The notes below the pieces were generated by a model. The model worked only from the letters and a program-made list of their open reading frames with translations. It had not been told where the DNA came from and ran no database searches. This document shows positions 1 to 9,589 of a DNA stretch of 64,000 nt, piece by piece. The translations under genes were made by a program, and so were the position numbers. Source of the stretch: Usnea hakonensis (lineage: Eukaryota; Ascomycota; Lecanoromycetes; Lecanorales; Parmeliaceae). The first letter of the stretch is position 1. The number at the start of each line of letters is the position of its first letter. The DNA lies in the NCBI GenBank assembly GCA_013423325.1, contig BLJB01000030.1:124204-188203 (forward strand), written 5' to 3'.

Positions 1-162
1 AGAGACACAGGTGCTACAGCATCACAGCATCAAAGAGCAAAGCGGCGAAAAATACTTGGATACTCCGTACTCCGTAGAGCTGGTTGAAATCCGTTACGGC
101 GGTCGACAAGTCTCACCCTAGTAATTTCTGATTCTACCTTACTCTATTACTTTTGGACGGGG

Positions 163-879
163 ATGGCAGCTCGTTTCATGCACAGAGCAGCTATAATGAA
201 GCGCATATTATTTCAGCTTCCCTCATTGGGATCAGTATGTCTCCCTTGTCGCCAAAGGATAGCCCAAGGGCAAGCATTCCGAGCTCCTCAAACGCGCCCT
301 TTAACCACAACCTCCACCGACCTGGCCGACACAAATCCCACATCCCCCAACCCGTCAGCCACTGGTAGCCTCGCAGATCTCTCTGAGGCTTTCGCACGGT
401 TGTCCGATACATCCAGTCAGTATGCGAGTCCGGATAGTCATACGCGACGACAAAACCCGTCCCTTACACGCACCCCCGTCATCCGTCCCCATCACCTCCA
501 CATCTACGCTACACGCCATAACTGCCACATAACCCTCACGGCTGGAAATCGCGACCCTATTATCTCCGTCTCTTCTGGGAACATTGGATTTAGGAAAGCC
601 CAGCGAGGTAGCTACGATGCGGCGTACCAATTGGGGGTGTATGTTATGGGCCTGATCAAAAACCAAGCTATGCTAGACGAGAATTATCAAGGAAAGGGAG
701 GGTACATTCGGTTTTTGGAAGTCGTGTTGAGAAATTACGGGCCTGGGCGAGATGCTGTCACGAAGATTCTACTGGGAAATGAGGGGAAGGCATTGAGGGG
801 CAGGATCGTGAGGGTCACGGATGGGACAAGGTTAAAATTTGGGGGAACCAGGAGCCCAAAGCCTAGAAGATTGGGCTAG
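163..879 (+). CDS. MRPS18: Mitochondrial small-subunit ribosomal protein uS11m
   Basis: Single-exon 238-residue protein. The first ~100 residues are basic and Ser/Thr-rich with few acidic residues at the start (MAARFMHRAAIMKRILFQ), as expected for a mitochondrial targeting presequence plus a lineage-specific spacer. Residues ~110-238 are a complete uS11 domain: HLHIYATRHNCHITLT at 111-126, SSGNIGFRKAQRG at 137-149, NYGPGRDAV at 191-199, and the basic C-terminus GGTRSPKPRRLG typical of S11, which contacts small-subunit rRNA on the platform. By family it assembles into the mitoribosome small subunit (yeast MRPS18). The first ATG (163) is used; later in-frame ATGs at 178 and 196 would shorten the presequence. 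The next gene, OLA1, converges on it. Assignment is firm; the exact start is less so. Confidence 0.92.
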   Translation: MAARFMHRAAIMKRILFQLPSLGSVCLPCRQRIAQGQAFRAPQTRPLTTTSTDLADTNPTSPNPSATGSLADLSEAFARLSDTSSQYASPDSHTRRQNPSLTRTPVIRPHHLHIYATRHNCHITLTAGNRDPIISVSSGNIGFRKAQRGSYDAAYQLGVYVMGLIKNQAMLDENYQGKGGYIRFLEVVLRNYGPGRDAVTKILLGNEGKALRGRIVRVTDGTRLKFGGTRSPKPRRLG

Positions 880-1200
880 GCGAGGGATTGAGGTGCATAG
901 TGTGGTATTCTTGGCGAACTGGTCTGGCATGCTACTTCTCTTTGAACTCTGCTTGACATACGGAAGAGATCGAAGTGGTCATGAGATTTCAACGGAACCT
1001 AGGTTGAGACTGAAATCGCGTCAAGGGATTTCAAACATGCAAACGATGGGAAGAAATGCAAGGTCATTGTATTTTCCAGGTATCTGCAATTTTAATACAT
1101 GCTTCGATGAGTAAATCATCTGGTAGTCTCTCAGCAGCCGATCCAGCAGTCCACCTATCATCAACGGATGCTGGTTCTTCCAATGTGGGATACAACTGAA
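880..1200. other. Convergent intergenic gap between uS11m and OLA1
   Basis: About 320 bp separating the stop codons of two convergent genes. It probably contains both 3' untranslated regions. I see no ORF with coding character, repeat or RNA gene here. Confidence 0.6.
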
Positions 1201-2893
1201 TCACGACTTGGCAGCGCCTGCTTTGACTGTGAACATATTAGCTACAGTAACAAAGGCTTCAAATAAGAGATATACATACTCAATATTATGTCGCCATCCG
1301 CCACCACTAGCAGTGCAAGTCAGCATATATTCTTAACTTACATAGATAGAACCAGATTTCAATAGGCTTTGCTCACCGTAATCTTTGCCCTTCGTCATGA
1401 CCTTTCCTGCGGCTTTGATTGAAGCCTCATCCTTGTATTCTTTGAGTAAGTCGTAATTGTAGACGATACATTGGATGAAAGTCTTCTCAAAGTCTACAGC
1501 CTTCTTTTAGTGACGTCTACTCCTAAATCCGGACTCGACTTAGCTTACCTCCATGGATCACCCCCGCAGCCTGCGGCGCCTTTGTCCCATTTCTGATGGT
1601 CCATTGCCTCACCTCATCTGTCCCTGTCGTGAAGAAGCTGCCAAGATCGAGCATCTTTCTCATCGTTGTAATTATTTTGGGGAGCGCGGACTTTGTACCA
1701 AGCTTCTTGCATTCCTCGTCCGCCTCCGCGTCGGTCTCGAAACGAGTGAGACGCTCCTCGAATGCAACTGAGAGAGGCAGTATAGGATCGCCTGCCGCAT
1801 GTTCCTTGACCCACTCGGCGATCTTCGGAAGATGCTTGTTCTTTTGTCGGATGTAGTCTTTCTCGCTAAGATTGACGAGGTAGACAACAGGCTTAGCGCT
1901 GAGGAGGAAGAGAGGATTTATGACTTCGACCTAGCCGCCAATTCCGATTAGCGGTATTCCTTGAACAGATTGCTAATTAAGAAGTGTAAAAGTATGTTCT
2001 TGGAATCAGAGTTGGGTTTCATATCAAGACGGTCTCTGCGTTATTGTTTGAGCCGTTCAACGAGCTGGGATTATGTCGAGCTTTGTAGCTCTTGTTCATC
2101 ATGTAAAGATATACGGGTGGCATTACGCATAAAGTTCCACTCACTTCTTTTGGTGTCCAGCTCTCTTTCCGTACGTCTTTGCCATCTTTCAGCCATGCGA
2201 GGATCTTCTCCACCGTAGCTTCATCCTCTTTCAGCTTCTTCATTTCCAAACTCTGCCCACCTCGTCTCGTCTGTTTTTTCAAATTCTCTAATGCCTTCTC
2301 GACGAACTCGATGTCCTTGATGCGCAGCTCTTCACTAATAATTGTAAGATCCCGTACCGGATCGACATCGCCCTCCACGTGTATGATTTCGGCGTCATCA
2401 AAGCATCGGACGACTTGAAAGATGGCGTCGACAGCTCTGATATGGGACAAGAAAGCGTTTCCAAGACCAGCTCCAGTGGAGGCTCCTCGAGTCAGGCCAG
2501 CAATATCATAGACGGTCAAGTTGGCGGGCACTCTTGACTTTGGCTTGTACTGTTCACACAACCAATCATACCTATCATCGGGCACGATGACACGAGCTTC
2601 CTCGGGATCAATTGTAGCGTAGGGAAAGTTCTGTATCCAAGTGCATGAGCCTTGTTCTTATGATGCTTCAGGTTTGACTCACAGCTGGGTTGCCTAATGA
2701 GCATTTCGTGATGGCTTGGAAGAGGGTTGATTTGCCGACATTAGCTAGACCAACCTATAAAGCGACAAGACTTTAGCAACAGGGCTGATGGACGTGTTCA
2801 AAGCCGTATCATACGTACGATACCGCTCTTCAAGCTATTGCCCGGTCTGCCCAGAAGCACCTTCTTCTCCTCTTCTTTCTTCTTGGGAGGCAT
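1201..2893 (-). CDS. OLA1: Obg-like ATPase 1 (YchF/OLA1 family), 7 exons
   Basis: Exons read 2893-2819, 2754-2683, 2630-2145, 1930-1549, 1493-1377, 1306-1280 and 1226-1201, all with GT-AG borders and consistent phase. The product is 394 residues, the usual OLA1 length. Visible features: MPPKKK start, P-loop GLANVGKST at residues ~27-35, DIAGL G3 motif at ~91-95, and the NLSE variant of the G4 motif at ~231-234 that marks the ATP-preferring YchF/OLA1 subfamily. The C-terminal TGS domain ends in KAGAAKS. Family role: cytosolic ATPase that binds ribosomes and affects translation and stress responses. Upstream of the ATG the frame stays open to an ATG at 3100 and encodes a presequence-like stretch, described among the findings. 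Exon 6 is only 27 nt, but frame and family sequence both require it. Confidence 0.95.
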
Positions 2894-3511
2894 CTTGCGC
2901 CGATATCTGACAGCTGAAGTCGTAAAGTTTCGAGCTATAGGTGTGGTCGAAGATGGCTTGATTGAGAGGACGAAAGCTGGCCAAAGGTGGAGCTCAAATG
3001 CAGGTCCTGCTGCTCGGGGTAAAAGTGTGGAGTGTCTTGAAATGAAAAGAGACAATCGGTGGAGTTGGTTGCTCGTACTGAAGTTTTGGGGAGAGAGCAA
3101 CGGCCCCTCTCTTCAAACAATCAAGTCATGTATATGTCAAAAGTTGTGCGTTGCAGAATTCGAATTGTGGGCGGCGGCCATGAAACTTATGGCAGGCTAT
3201 CTTATCATTATTGGCGCCGGAAGACGCGCTTTAGGGCATCATCAGCCGCTGCTGGCCCCCCGAAGCCCCATCAAAATTACAAAATTACCCCCGGCCCATA
3301 CTTAATTCCGAAGCTCTATAGCTCCAAACATCCATCATCTCTCCTCACGTGTCGCCTTATTTTTACACTCCTACCCTTGTACATAAGACTCTTTCTCAAA
3401 GCCCATACGAGTATTGCTTTCTGCCATAATTGTCACCGCCCTATCAGTCTGCATTCCCGGCGCCGCCTCCATCTACTCTGCGATCTACCATCTCCACGCT
3501 TCTAATACGCA
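2894..3511. promoter_or_regulatory. Divergent promoter region of OLA1 and the PPPDE protease gene
   Basis: About 620 bp between two divergently transcribed housekeeping genes. It must hold both promoters and 5' leaders. No individual motif stands out strongly enough to name. The part next to OLA1 (2894-3100) is also an open in-frame extension of OLA1. Confidence 0.5.
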
Positions 3512-4379
3512 ATGCCACCAAGGAGCCAGCACAAGATTCCTAGGTCGCGGTCACATACACCTTCCAAAAGCCAACGCGCGCATGGCAGCACTCGATCCTC
3601 GGCGTCTGTCCAGAAAACAGAGATCCTGATTAATGTTTACGACCTTCTACCTGTACGCCTTTGTAACAATCCTGCAGTCCTTCCCATGCTGATACGACCT
3701 CGCTAAGCCGGGCACACTTGCCTCCGTCCTCTGGTTCGTTGGAAGTTCGCTCCTTCATACCGGCGTGGTCATCAAGGCTTTGAACAGAGAATACGCATTT
3801 GGCGGGCATGACCGGCCAGGCATGTCAGGGGTGTACTGGACAAAGCCACACATGGAGCCACCTGGAGGAACCTTTCGCTGCGAGCTACTGCAAGGCTTCA
3901 CACTGCGCTCTGAACAAGAAATCGAGAACATAGTAAAAGAAGTCTCGCAGCAGTTTCAAGGAACCTCCTACAACCTTCTCTCCAACAATTGCAACCACTT
4001 CACCAGCCACCTCTGCGAGAAATTGACGAGTAAAGCTGCCCCGGCATGGCTGAACAGAGCAGCAAGTATAGGCGTCGCGCTTCCCTGCGTCGTGCCACGA
4101 GAATGGATAGCTCCGCCAGATCATGACACCGCTGACGGGGAATTGCTGGAAGAGGATGATGAGGATGAGCGAACATCGATGTTACGGCAACAGTATCATC
4201 GAGGGTCCAGTTATAAGGGCAGTATGGCAGACAGCATAGCCGGCAGTGAGGATGAAGGTTGGAATAGCGAGAGGGATAGAAGAAAGGGTGGGAGTGGGAA
4301 GGGAAAGGGTGCAGTGAGGGATACGGAGGATAGGCTAATGCCTGCGAGCGAAAGAGCGCCATCGCCACAGCGTCGTTAA
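3512..4379 (+). CDS. PPPDE/DeSI-type thiol peptidase
   Basis: Two exons, 3512-3652 and 3708-4379, joined across a 55-nt intron (GTACGC donor, CTGAT branch candidate, TAAG acceptor) to give 270 residues. The PPPDE (DeSI, formerly DUF862) fold is shown by INVYDLLP at ~40-47, the candidate catalytic His in SLLHTGV (residue ~64), GREYAFGG-like NREYAFGGHD, and the catalytic Cys in LLSNNCNHFT (residue ~142). The family are papain-like cysteine peptidases that remove SUMO or ubiquitin; the fungal substrate is unknown. The N-terminal ~35 residues are Ser/Arg-rich. The tail after ~190 is acidic, then Ser/Gly/Lys-rich, and looks disordered. The start ATG is the first in frame and is followed directly by the domain. 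Confidence is high for family, low for substrate. Confidence 0.9.
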
Positions 4380-5440
4380 TGTCGATAGTCGTTCGGGCGG
4401 GAAATCCTGCGGTTACTCATGCCGCAAAACCAGGGTGCTTCATTCGTCCTGGAACGAACATGCAATTGCCACCGGTAAAATAGTGTATGAGTCAATATTC
4501 TGCGCGCTATTGGTCTCTATCCACTCGACGCTGCTCATGCCAAAGCAAAAACAAACGATCTTTCTGCAGCTATGGAGTAGTCCCAGGGACAAGCCCAGCT
4601 TGCACGAGGGCAAGGCGTTGAGCAGAATCTATCTGTACCGCTTTCCGTCTGGAAATCTGAAAAATCTGGTGTCAAAGGCTTCCGGATGGTCCAGCCACTG
4701 ACCGAACGGTGTATTGTTTCTTGTATTCTTGAATTTGCTTGTGCGACTCACATGTCGTTTAAAGGTGGTACCAATCACTGAATGGCGCGGCCTGCAGAGA
4801 GCAGGCCCCAGAACAAATGGCATGTCTCCTGTCACATAGACCAACGACCGCGATTTGGTACTTATCGGGCCTTCCTGAAAGTGGCTGGGCGACGGGATGC
4901 TCCCCTTGTGTCGCTGCTTCAAGTTAGTTGGGTTGAGACACAGGATTTCATGTTCTCACTGCTGTTGTTTGGGGGCACTGCTCTGTAGCCCTACAGACTC
5001 TGTACAGGAAGCTCGTTCGTGCAACCGGGTTTCTTACTCTATCCTCGCTCGTGAGGTAGGCTCTTCAGCAAGTTCCTTAGAAAGTCGAGCCTCTGCCTTA
5101 CTAGTGAATTCTCCCCTGTAATTAAGCCAACTATGTCCTAGCCTCTCTTCTTCAGACCCAAAAGCCTCTCGGTCTGATCAAATCAAATCTAGCAAGTGAG
5201 TCATCTACCCTTGAAATACTAGCAAGTGAGTCATCTACCCTTGGAATAGTAGGTGATGTATAGGGTGGATCTACGTTCTTTCATAGTCTTTTGACAGAAT
5301 CAAGTATTTCTCAAATATCATTCTTGTTCTTGTCTATGGAAGTAGGAAGCTATCATAATTGTCCGCGTTACTATATACCGACTAGCCATCTAAGCACTTG
5401 CATTCAACAAATGCAAAAAGCACTCCAGCATTATTCTCAA
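4380..5440. other. Intergenic gap with a 30-bp tandem duplication
   Basis: No convincing gene. It contains a perfect or near-perfect 30-bp tandem repeat at 5191-5220 and 5221-5250 (unit begins AGCAAGTGAGTCATC). This marks the boundary between the conserved gene block and the repeat-rich accessory region. Confidence 0.5.
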
Positions 5441-5656
5441 GATCCCTCACCAACTCTCTCCTCTCCATCAGATCCGACGAAGTTACGAAGATTCTTCCCT
5501 TTCTTCAACTGTTTGTCGAGAGCCTTTTTCAGACTTCAGATCCGAGTATGGCTCGCTCGTCGCTCAGACTGTCCTCCGCGTACGTATCTGGCAGCGCGCG
5601 GCCCGCTTCTTTGCTACTAGACGCCCGACACGACCTAGCTGGAAGATGTATTCGTC
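5440..5656 (-). pseudogene. DEAD-box helicase relic, 3' part
   Basis: Minus-strand sequence from ~5656 encodes a decayed helicase motif VI (DEYIFQLGRVGR, compare the family HRIGRTGR), followed after a frameshift by DEDSL-like and ALDKQLKKGKNLRNF, the region after motif VI in DEAD-box proteins. The right-hand 127 bp (5530-5656) recur at 6493-6619. Read together with the fragment at 6493-6720, this is one helicase gene opened by an insertion. It is non-functional: frame is broken and no motifs I-IV are present here. Confidence 0.6.
5530..5656. repeat. 127-bp direct repeat, left copy
   Basis: Identical in length and ~96% identical (five differences counted by eye) to 6493-6619, same orientation. 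Both copies are DEAD-box motif-VI coding sequence. They bracket the 836-bp segment 5657-6492 exactly. Confidence 0.9.
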
Positions 5657-6388
5657 GGTTTGAGCCTCATTCGACGTAAGTCGGTTGAGAAAACCAATTA
5701 GCATTGGAATGTTCGGGAGGTGAAAAGGTTCTGTACCTGTTCTGATAATGTCGTTTGAATTATCAGGCCCGAAGCGATGGGGGAGGGCTGGGTAAACTGG
5801 TCCGGAGTTTGGATTGCTTGTAGCAGAAGCTGCAATCGACCGGAATAAAGGAACCAGCGGTCGAGGAATCATGAGGGATTCCGGGGCGAAGGATTCAAAG
5901 AAGGAATTCAAGAAGGATCTGCTGACGAAGTTAAGATTATTAACTTGGTTTTGACAGCGAAGAACTTGCATAATGAAGAGAATTCCGAAGTAAATCCGAG
6001 AGATGTACGGGTGCCAAAGAGGTTGACTACGGGTGAAGTAGTACGCTTGAGACATGATCAAGTCCATGAAATGGACAACTTGATACAATACATAAGCATT
6101 TGGCAAGAAGGTTGATCCGCTTGGATCAGTGACGTCGCGTAGTCCGCTTCGAAGAAATGGAATGAACATGTCATTCGCGGCAGTTTCCAATGAAGTAGAG
6201 GCTTGATGAACAATTGGTTCATCTGGACGTTTGTGCGGATTGTCGACAGGACGGGTAGTCGCCTGAAGACGGGGTCGGGAAGATTCAGCATCAACGTCGC
6301 GAGGAGCGGTGATGTTGAGAGAATCAATTTTTGCAGCATCCATTAAGGATTGCTCAAAAGGAGTCTCGGTAGTCTTGTGACCAGACAT
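5564..6388 (-). CDS. Uncharacterised 274-residue protein, possible partitivirus capsid-like EVE fused to helicase tail
   Basis: Intact ORF starting at 6388 after a run of GGGT repeats, within a leader that lies inside the inserted segment. Residues ~1-245 are unlike the flanks. A Ser/Pro-rich start is followed by a helix-rich, aromatic-rich domain (PNAYVLYQVVHFMD, HPYISRIYFGILFIMQVLR, HLPNIPMLIGFLNRL). The last ~30 residues (DEYIFQLGRVGR onward) are the helicase relic read in frame across the junction, so the original stop is missing. The aromatic-rich core reminds me of capsid proteins of partitiviruses, dsRNA viruses of fungi and plants known to leave capsid-like genes in eukaryote genomes; this is recognition by impression only. 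An orphan fungal protein remains possible. An ORF of this length kept open beside broken helicase sequence suggests recent insertion or selection. Confidence 0.45.
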   Translation of the reverse strand: MSGHKTTETPFEQSLMDAAKIDSLNITAPRDVDAESSRPRLQATTRPVDNPHKRPDEPIVHQASTSLETAANDMFIPFLRSGLRDVTDPSGSTFLPNAYVLYQVVHFMDLIMSQAYYFTRSQPLWHPYISRIYFGILFIMQVLRCQNQVNNLNFVSRSFLNSFFESFAPESLMIPRPLVPLFRSIAASATSNPNSGPVYPALPHRFGPDNSNDIIRTGTEPFHLPNIPMLIGFLNRLTSNEAQTDEYIFQLGRVGRLVAKKRAARCQIRTRRTV

Positions 6389-6492
6389 CGTGTGAGTGGG
6401 TGGGTGGGTGGGTGGGTGCGGGTGAAGGTGTAAATTCTTTAGGGTTAAAAGACGAAGAGTAAATAAATAGAATAATTCTTCCGTCGCGTCTA

Positions 6493-6619
6493 CAGACTTC
6501 AGATCGGAGTATGGCTCGCTCGTCGATCAGACTGTCCTCCGCGTACGTACCTGGCAGCGCGCTGTCCGCTTCTTTGCTACTAGACGCCCGACACGACCTA
6601 GCTGGAAGATGTATTCGTC
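6493..6619. repeat. 127-bp direct repeat, right copy
   Basis: Second copy of the helicase-derived repeat. To its right the helicase frame continues upstream (minus strand), whereas the left copy continues into the downstream part. The two copies therefore behave like a long target-site duplication around the inserted ORF. Confidence 0.9.
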
Positions 6620-6720
6620 AAGCGTCTTTGGCAAGTCCCAGAAAATCAAGCTATCGATCCCGGCGATGTTGACACCTCGTCCACAAAGCCGTTTGCTGAT
6701 ACGTGTACTTATTTATATAC
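6493..6720 (-). pseudogene. DEAD-box helicase relic, motifs V-VI
   Basis: Minus-strand reading gives RLCGRGVNIAGIDSLIFWDLPKTLDEYIFQLGRVGR, with breaks, matching the RGxDI motif V and HRIGRTGR motif VI of DEAD-box RNA helicases. The motif VI histidine is replaced (FQLGRVGR), which would impair ATP hydrolysis. Upstream of ~6720 the similarity fades. This is the other half of the gene seen at 5440-5656. Confidence 0.6.
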
Positions 6721-6887
6721 TTTTATTCTGGCGACTGCTCGCGGCTCTTTGAAGCCGTCTTGACGTACAGTGGGTCTCCACCACCGCTGGGATTCTTTTG
6801 TGTAAATCTGCTGGCCTCCTGCGTTCAATATCCCTTACCAACTTCCTCCGTCATTGTCTCAACCCCTCTTCCCGAAATCTCTGTCGG

Positions 6888-7060
6888 TCAAGAAGTCTTC
6901 GGGATGTTTACAGCTCGTCCTTGTTTCTCGCATCTAGTCGAGAATGGCAATGACCGTCTTGTTCTTCTGGTCTTCTCGGCTCTTCTTTTCCGGCTTGCCA
7001 GTTTTTGTACCTTCGACAAGTTGGATACAGTAGCGCAAGAGGTTGAACAAAAAGGAAAAC
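6888..7060 (-). pseudogene. UPF1-like helicase relic, C-terminal part
   Basis: Minus-strand nucleotide sequence closely matches the 3' end of the intact helicase gene at 42.7-46.2 kb: the stretch encoding KPEKKSREDQKNKTVIAILD is almost base-for-base the same, then diverges with stops. Read with 8760-8893 it is one decayed paralogue, split by ~1.7 kb of other sequence. Confidence 0.75.
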
Positions 7061-7833
7061 TGAACCCCTGACAAGAGTTGACACAACAGTAAGACATCGT
7101 CCATCTATCTGCTTCACAAGTCTCCTTCACTCCCTTCAAGCAACGCGGCTATACATCCACCCTATCCCCCACCCAGACTTCGCTGCGCCTTGACAACCCA
7201 AACATCAACAGACACATAAGACCAACAGATCCATCGCGGAAGCAAAGCGGGCAAGTACCTCCTCACCACCCCACGACTAAACCCGTCGAAGAGCTTCCAA
7301 CCACTGTTATGACGTCCGGTGTTCTGGGCAGGAAAGCGGTGGGACAGAACCAACGGTCCTGTGATCGGGCAGCTGGGTGAGCAGGAAACTCTGGGAGAGA
7401 CGAAGCCGTGCCAAGTAGGGCGGTAGGGGTCTCCGATGAAGCCCCTGTGGCGTCTTCTGAGAGGGGGGCCGAGAACTCTGTGAAGTGGGGCAGCAGGATT
7501 GGAGGTGAGACAATGAAGACTGGAGATTTGTCTTGATGAATCTTGGACAAGCGAGAGGCTATATTGAAGGTGACGAAGCTGAAAGAGATCAGTTAGTCTA
7601 GCCTCGTACTGTGCTCTTACTCTTCCCTCTTGGCGTTTGTCATCTTGAATTGCCCTTTCAGATACCCCCAATTATCTTTGGGACCAAGTATCTTTGGGAT
7701 CGCCGAACTCCTCTAGGTTACCACGGATAGACGGATCGACCCATATAGGCAAAAGACTCTTAGCGTGTCGGACCTTCTTGTCGTTGTCCTTCCACTCCTC
7801 GGTGTCGAGCTTGTACTGGATAGGGTGTTGGTA
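7060..7833. other. Sequence without a recognisable gene inside the disrupted helicase relic
   Basis: Several overlapping ORFs are open on the minus strand (7162-7671) but their composition (Pro/Ser/Arg/His-rich with no hydrophobic pattern) and mutual overlap suggest chance. I see no motif. Confidence 0.35.
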
Positions 7834-8748
7834 TTAGAAGTTATATTGACACCACCGCTGGCAGCTATTTCTGTATCGGCAGTCATCCGTGGCTTCTTTT
7901 TTGTTTTTGGAATCTGATAGTCCTCGAGAAAGTTGGTACAGCATTCTGATCGTTCGTTGCTTGCAATCTTCCCCTATAGACTTGATTTCATCTCCCCGAC
8001 CCATATAACCCAGACTTGGCCCTTGGATAATGACCGTCCAGCTCGAGTGAGTATTCATCAACTCCTCGTACGATTTGTCATGGATCGGTATATACTTCTT
8101 GTCCTTAGTGTATAATTGGAAACAGAATTTCGAGCCCCACCAGCGAATGACATTGGAATTTATCACGTTGTGCATAGCTTTACTTGTTGTGGCCAACATT
8201 TGCTTTTCACGTAGACCCATCAATTCGACGATTGATTAAAACGGGTGGGGATTGAATCGCTTTGACTTCTTATCGATAAAAAAGCCGAAGTCTCCATACT
8301 CAGTAAGAGCGGTTTGGGCTCGCTTGACGCTTGACCTAATTTGTCTCCGCTCTTGCCGGACGGGACTCAAGCCTGGTTGCCAGGTTTCAGGTGCATTGGA
8401 ATTGCCGGCTTCGTGTTGGATGTCAATGTCTTTGGTGGGAATTGGAGTTAGCGACTTGATAAACTCACTGACTTCCCCTTGGTCGTCATGCATCTCAGTG
8501 GAGATAGCATCTTTTTCTTGGGCTGTTAGCTACTTGATAGACTGCTTTGATGACCCATCTAAAAAGAATGAAGGGACACCAGGTGAGAGTAAAGGCCCTG
8601 AATTTGCATTGACTTCCCCTTGGTTGTCATGCTTCTCAATGGAGCGTTCTGGCTTGGCAAGGATTTCCTCAGTTCCTTGATAGAGAACCCAGACATTCTT
8701 AGAGTTGGCGACTAATATGAAATCGCGCACCCATAGTATGTACGTCAA
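7834..8748 (-). pseudogene. Uncharacterised three-piece ORF relic within the helicase insertion
   Basis: Three consecutive minus-strand ORFs (8748-8530, 8493-8236, 8223-7834) share composition and repeat the phrase HDxQGEV in the first two, as if one protein were interrupted by stop codons. The last piece (129 residues) begins LMGLREKQMLATTSKAMHNVI, loosely resembling an F-box-like helix pair, then IRWWGSKFCFQL. I do not recognise the family. The whole segment lies between the two halves of a helicase relic, so it probably arrived by insertion. Confidence 0.35.
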
Positions 8749-8759
8749 AGCCCGGCAGT

Positions 8760-8893
8760 TTGACGTAAAATGAGAACATCCAGTCGTCTTGCGTCGCTCA
8801 CGAAACCCAGTGCCCCAGCGTCATTCGAGCTCCTCACCAGGTCCACGAACACGTATGCCAACTCCGCTCCCTACCAGTACTCGGCTGCCCCGA
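8760..8893 (-). pseudogene. UPF1-like helicase relic, motifs V-VI
   Basis: Minus-strand reading gives AEYW, a stop, then GAELAYVFVDLVRSSNDAG and SDARRLDVLILRQTAGL. This aligns residue for residue with AEFWQGGELAYMFVDMV and SDSRRLNVLITRQTVGL in the intact gene at 42.7 kb. The stop replaces the CAG glutamine codon (TAG). Similarity ends at ~8750, where the foreign segment begins. Confidence 0.8.
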
Positions 8894-9210
8894 CACGTTT
8901 CACTGTACCCATGCCCGCAGCAAAGGTAACGCGAACTTTGCCGCCAATTTCTAGCGACACCCCAAGAGTCATTGCTTGGCTGACGACGTCGTGAGAAACA
9001 CTAAATCTTCGCTCTTCCTGAACTGTCTCGATCTTGAAGTCCAGTATTTCCGACACGTTTCACTGTACCCGTGCCCGCAGCAAAGGTAGCGCGAACTTTG
9101 CCGCCAATTTCTAGCGACACCCCAAGAGTCATTGCTTGGCTGACGACGTCGTGAGAAACACTGGATCTTCGCTCTTCTTGAACTGTCTCGATCTCGAAGT
9201 CCAGAATCTC
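8891..9210. repeat. 160-bp tandem duplication
   Basis: Units 8891-9050 and 9051-9210 both begin CGACACGTTTCACTGTACCC and are nearly identical. On the minus strand both encode a matching open segment (SVSHDVVSQAMTLGVSLEIGG), so the unit may be a fragment of a gene I cannot identify. The left unit abuts the helicase relic. Confidence 0.85.
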
Positions 9211-9589
9211 ATTGCGCAATATTGTTGCGAGCACCACAGTACCGCTCGCTTCATATTTACAATGTTGACGTGATGGAATGCTAGTGTGTTCGCCGTCCGC
9301 TATACCTCCGCGTGTTCCGCCGCTTAGACTAGCCCGCCAAATATAGGTAGTCAATCGTGTTAAGGGAACGATATGAGTGGTGTCATATGTGGATTTGGTG
9401 GTAAATATCTAGGTGGAAGAAAGAGTATCTACAGGAAGAATCCTCATGGCCGCAATGCCAAGGCGCCAAGGCGCTAGGCCCTATGAGGCTCCATGGTCTG
9501 TGGAGGAAATCTTGAGGTCCGTAACAAATCGTGGGCTTTTATCGCTACAGAAACTGGAGAAGATGCTATAACGGGTCTGAAGACCTTTA

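Noticed and set aside
4000..4368. Minus-strand ORF opposite the PPPDE protease
   Set aside because: Fully overlaps the conserved protease exon; composition is that of an antisense frame.
8891..9210. Resemblance of the minus-strand SVSHDV...LGVSLEIGGKV segment to aerolysin-type beta-hairpin domains
   Set aside because: Only ~40 residues, alternating polar/non-polar character is common, and there is no surrounding domain. Not enough to name a family.
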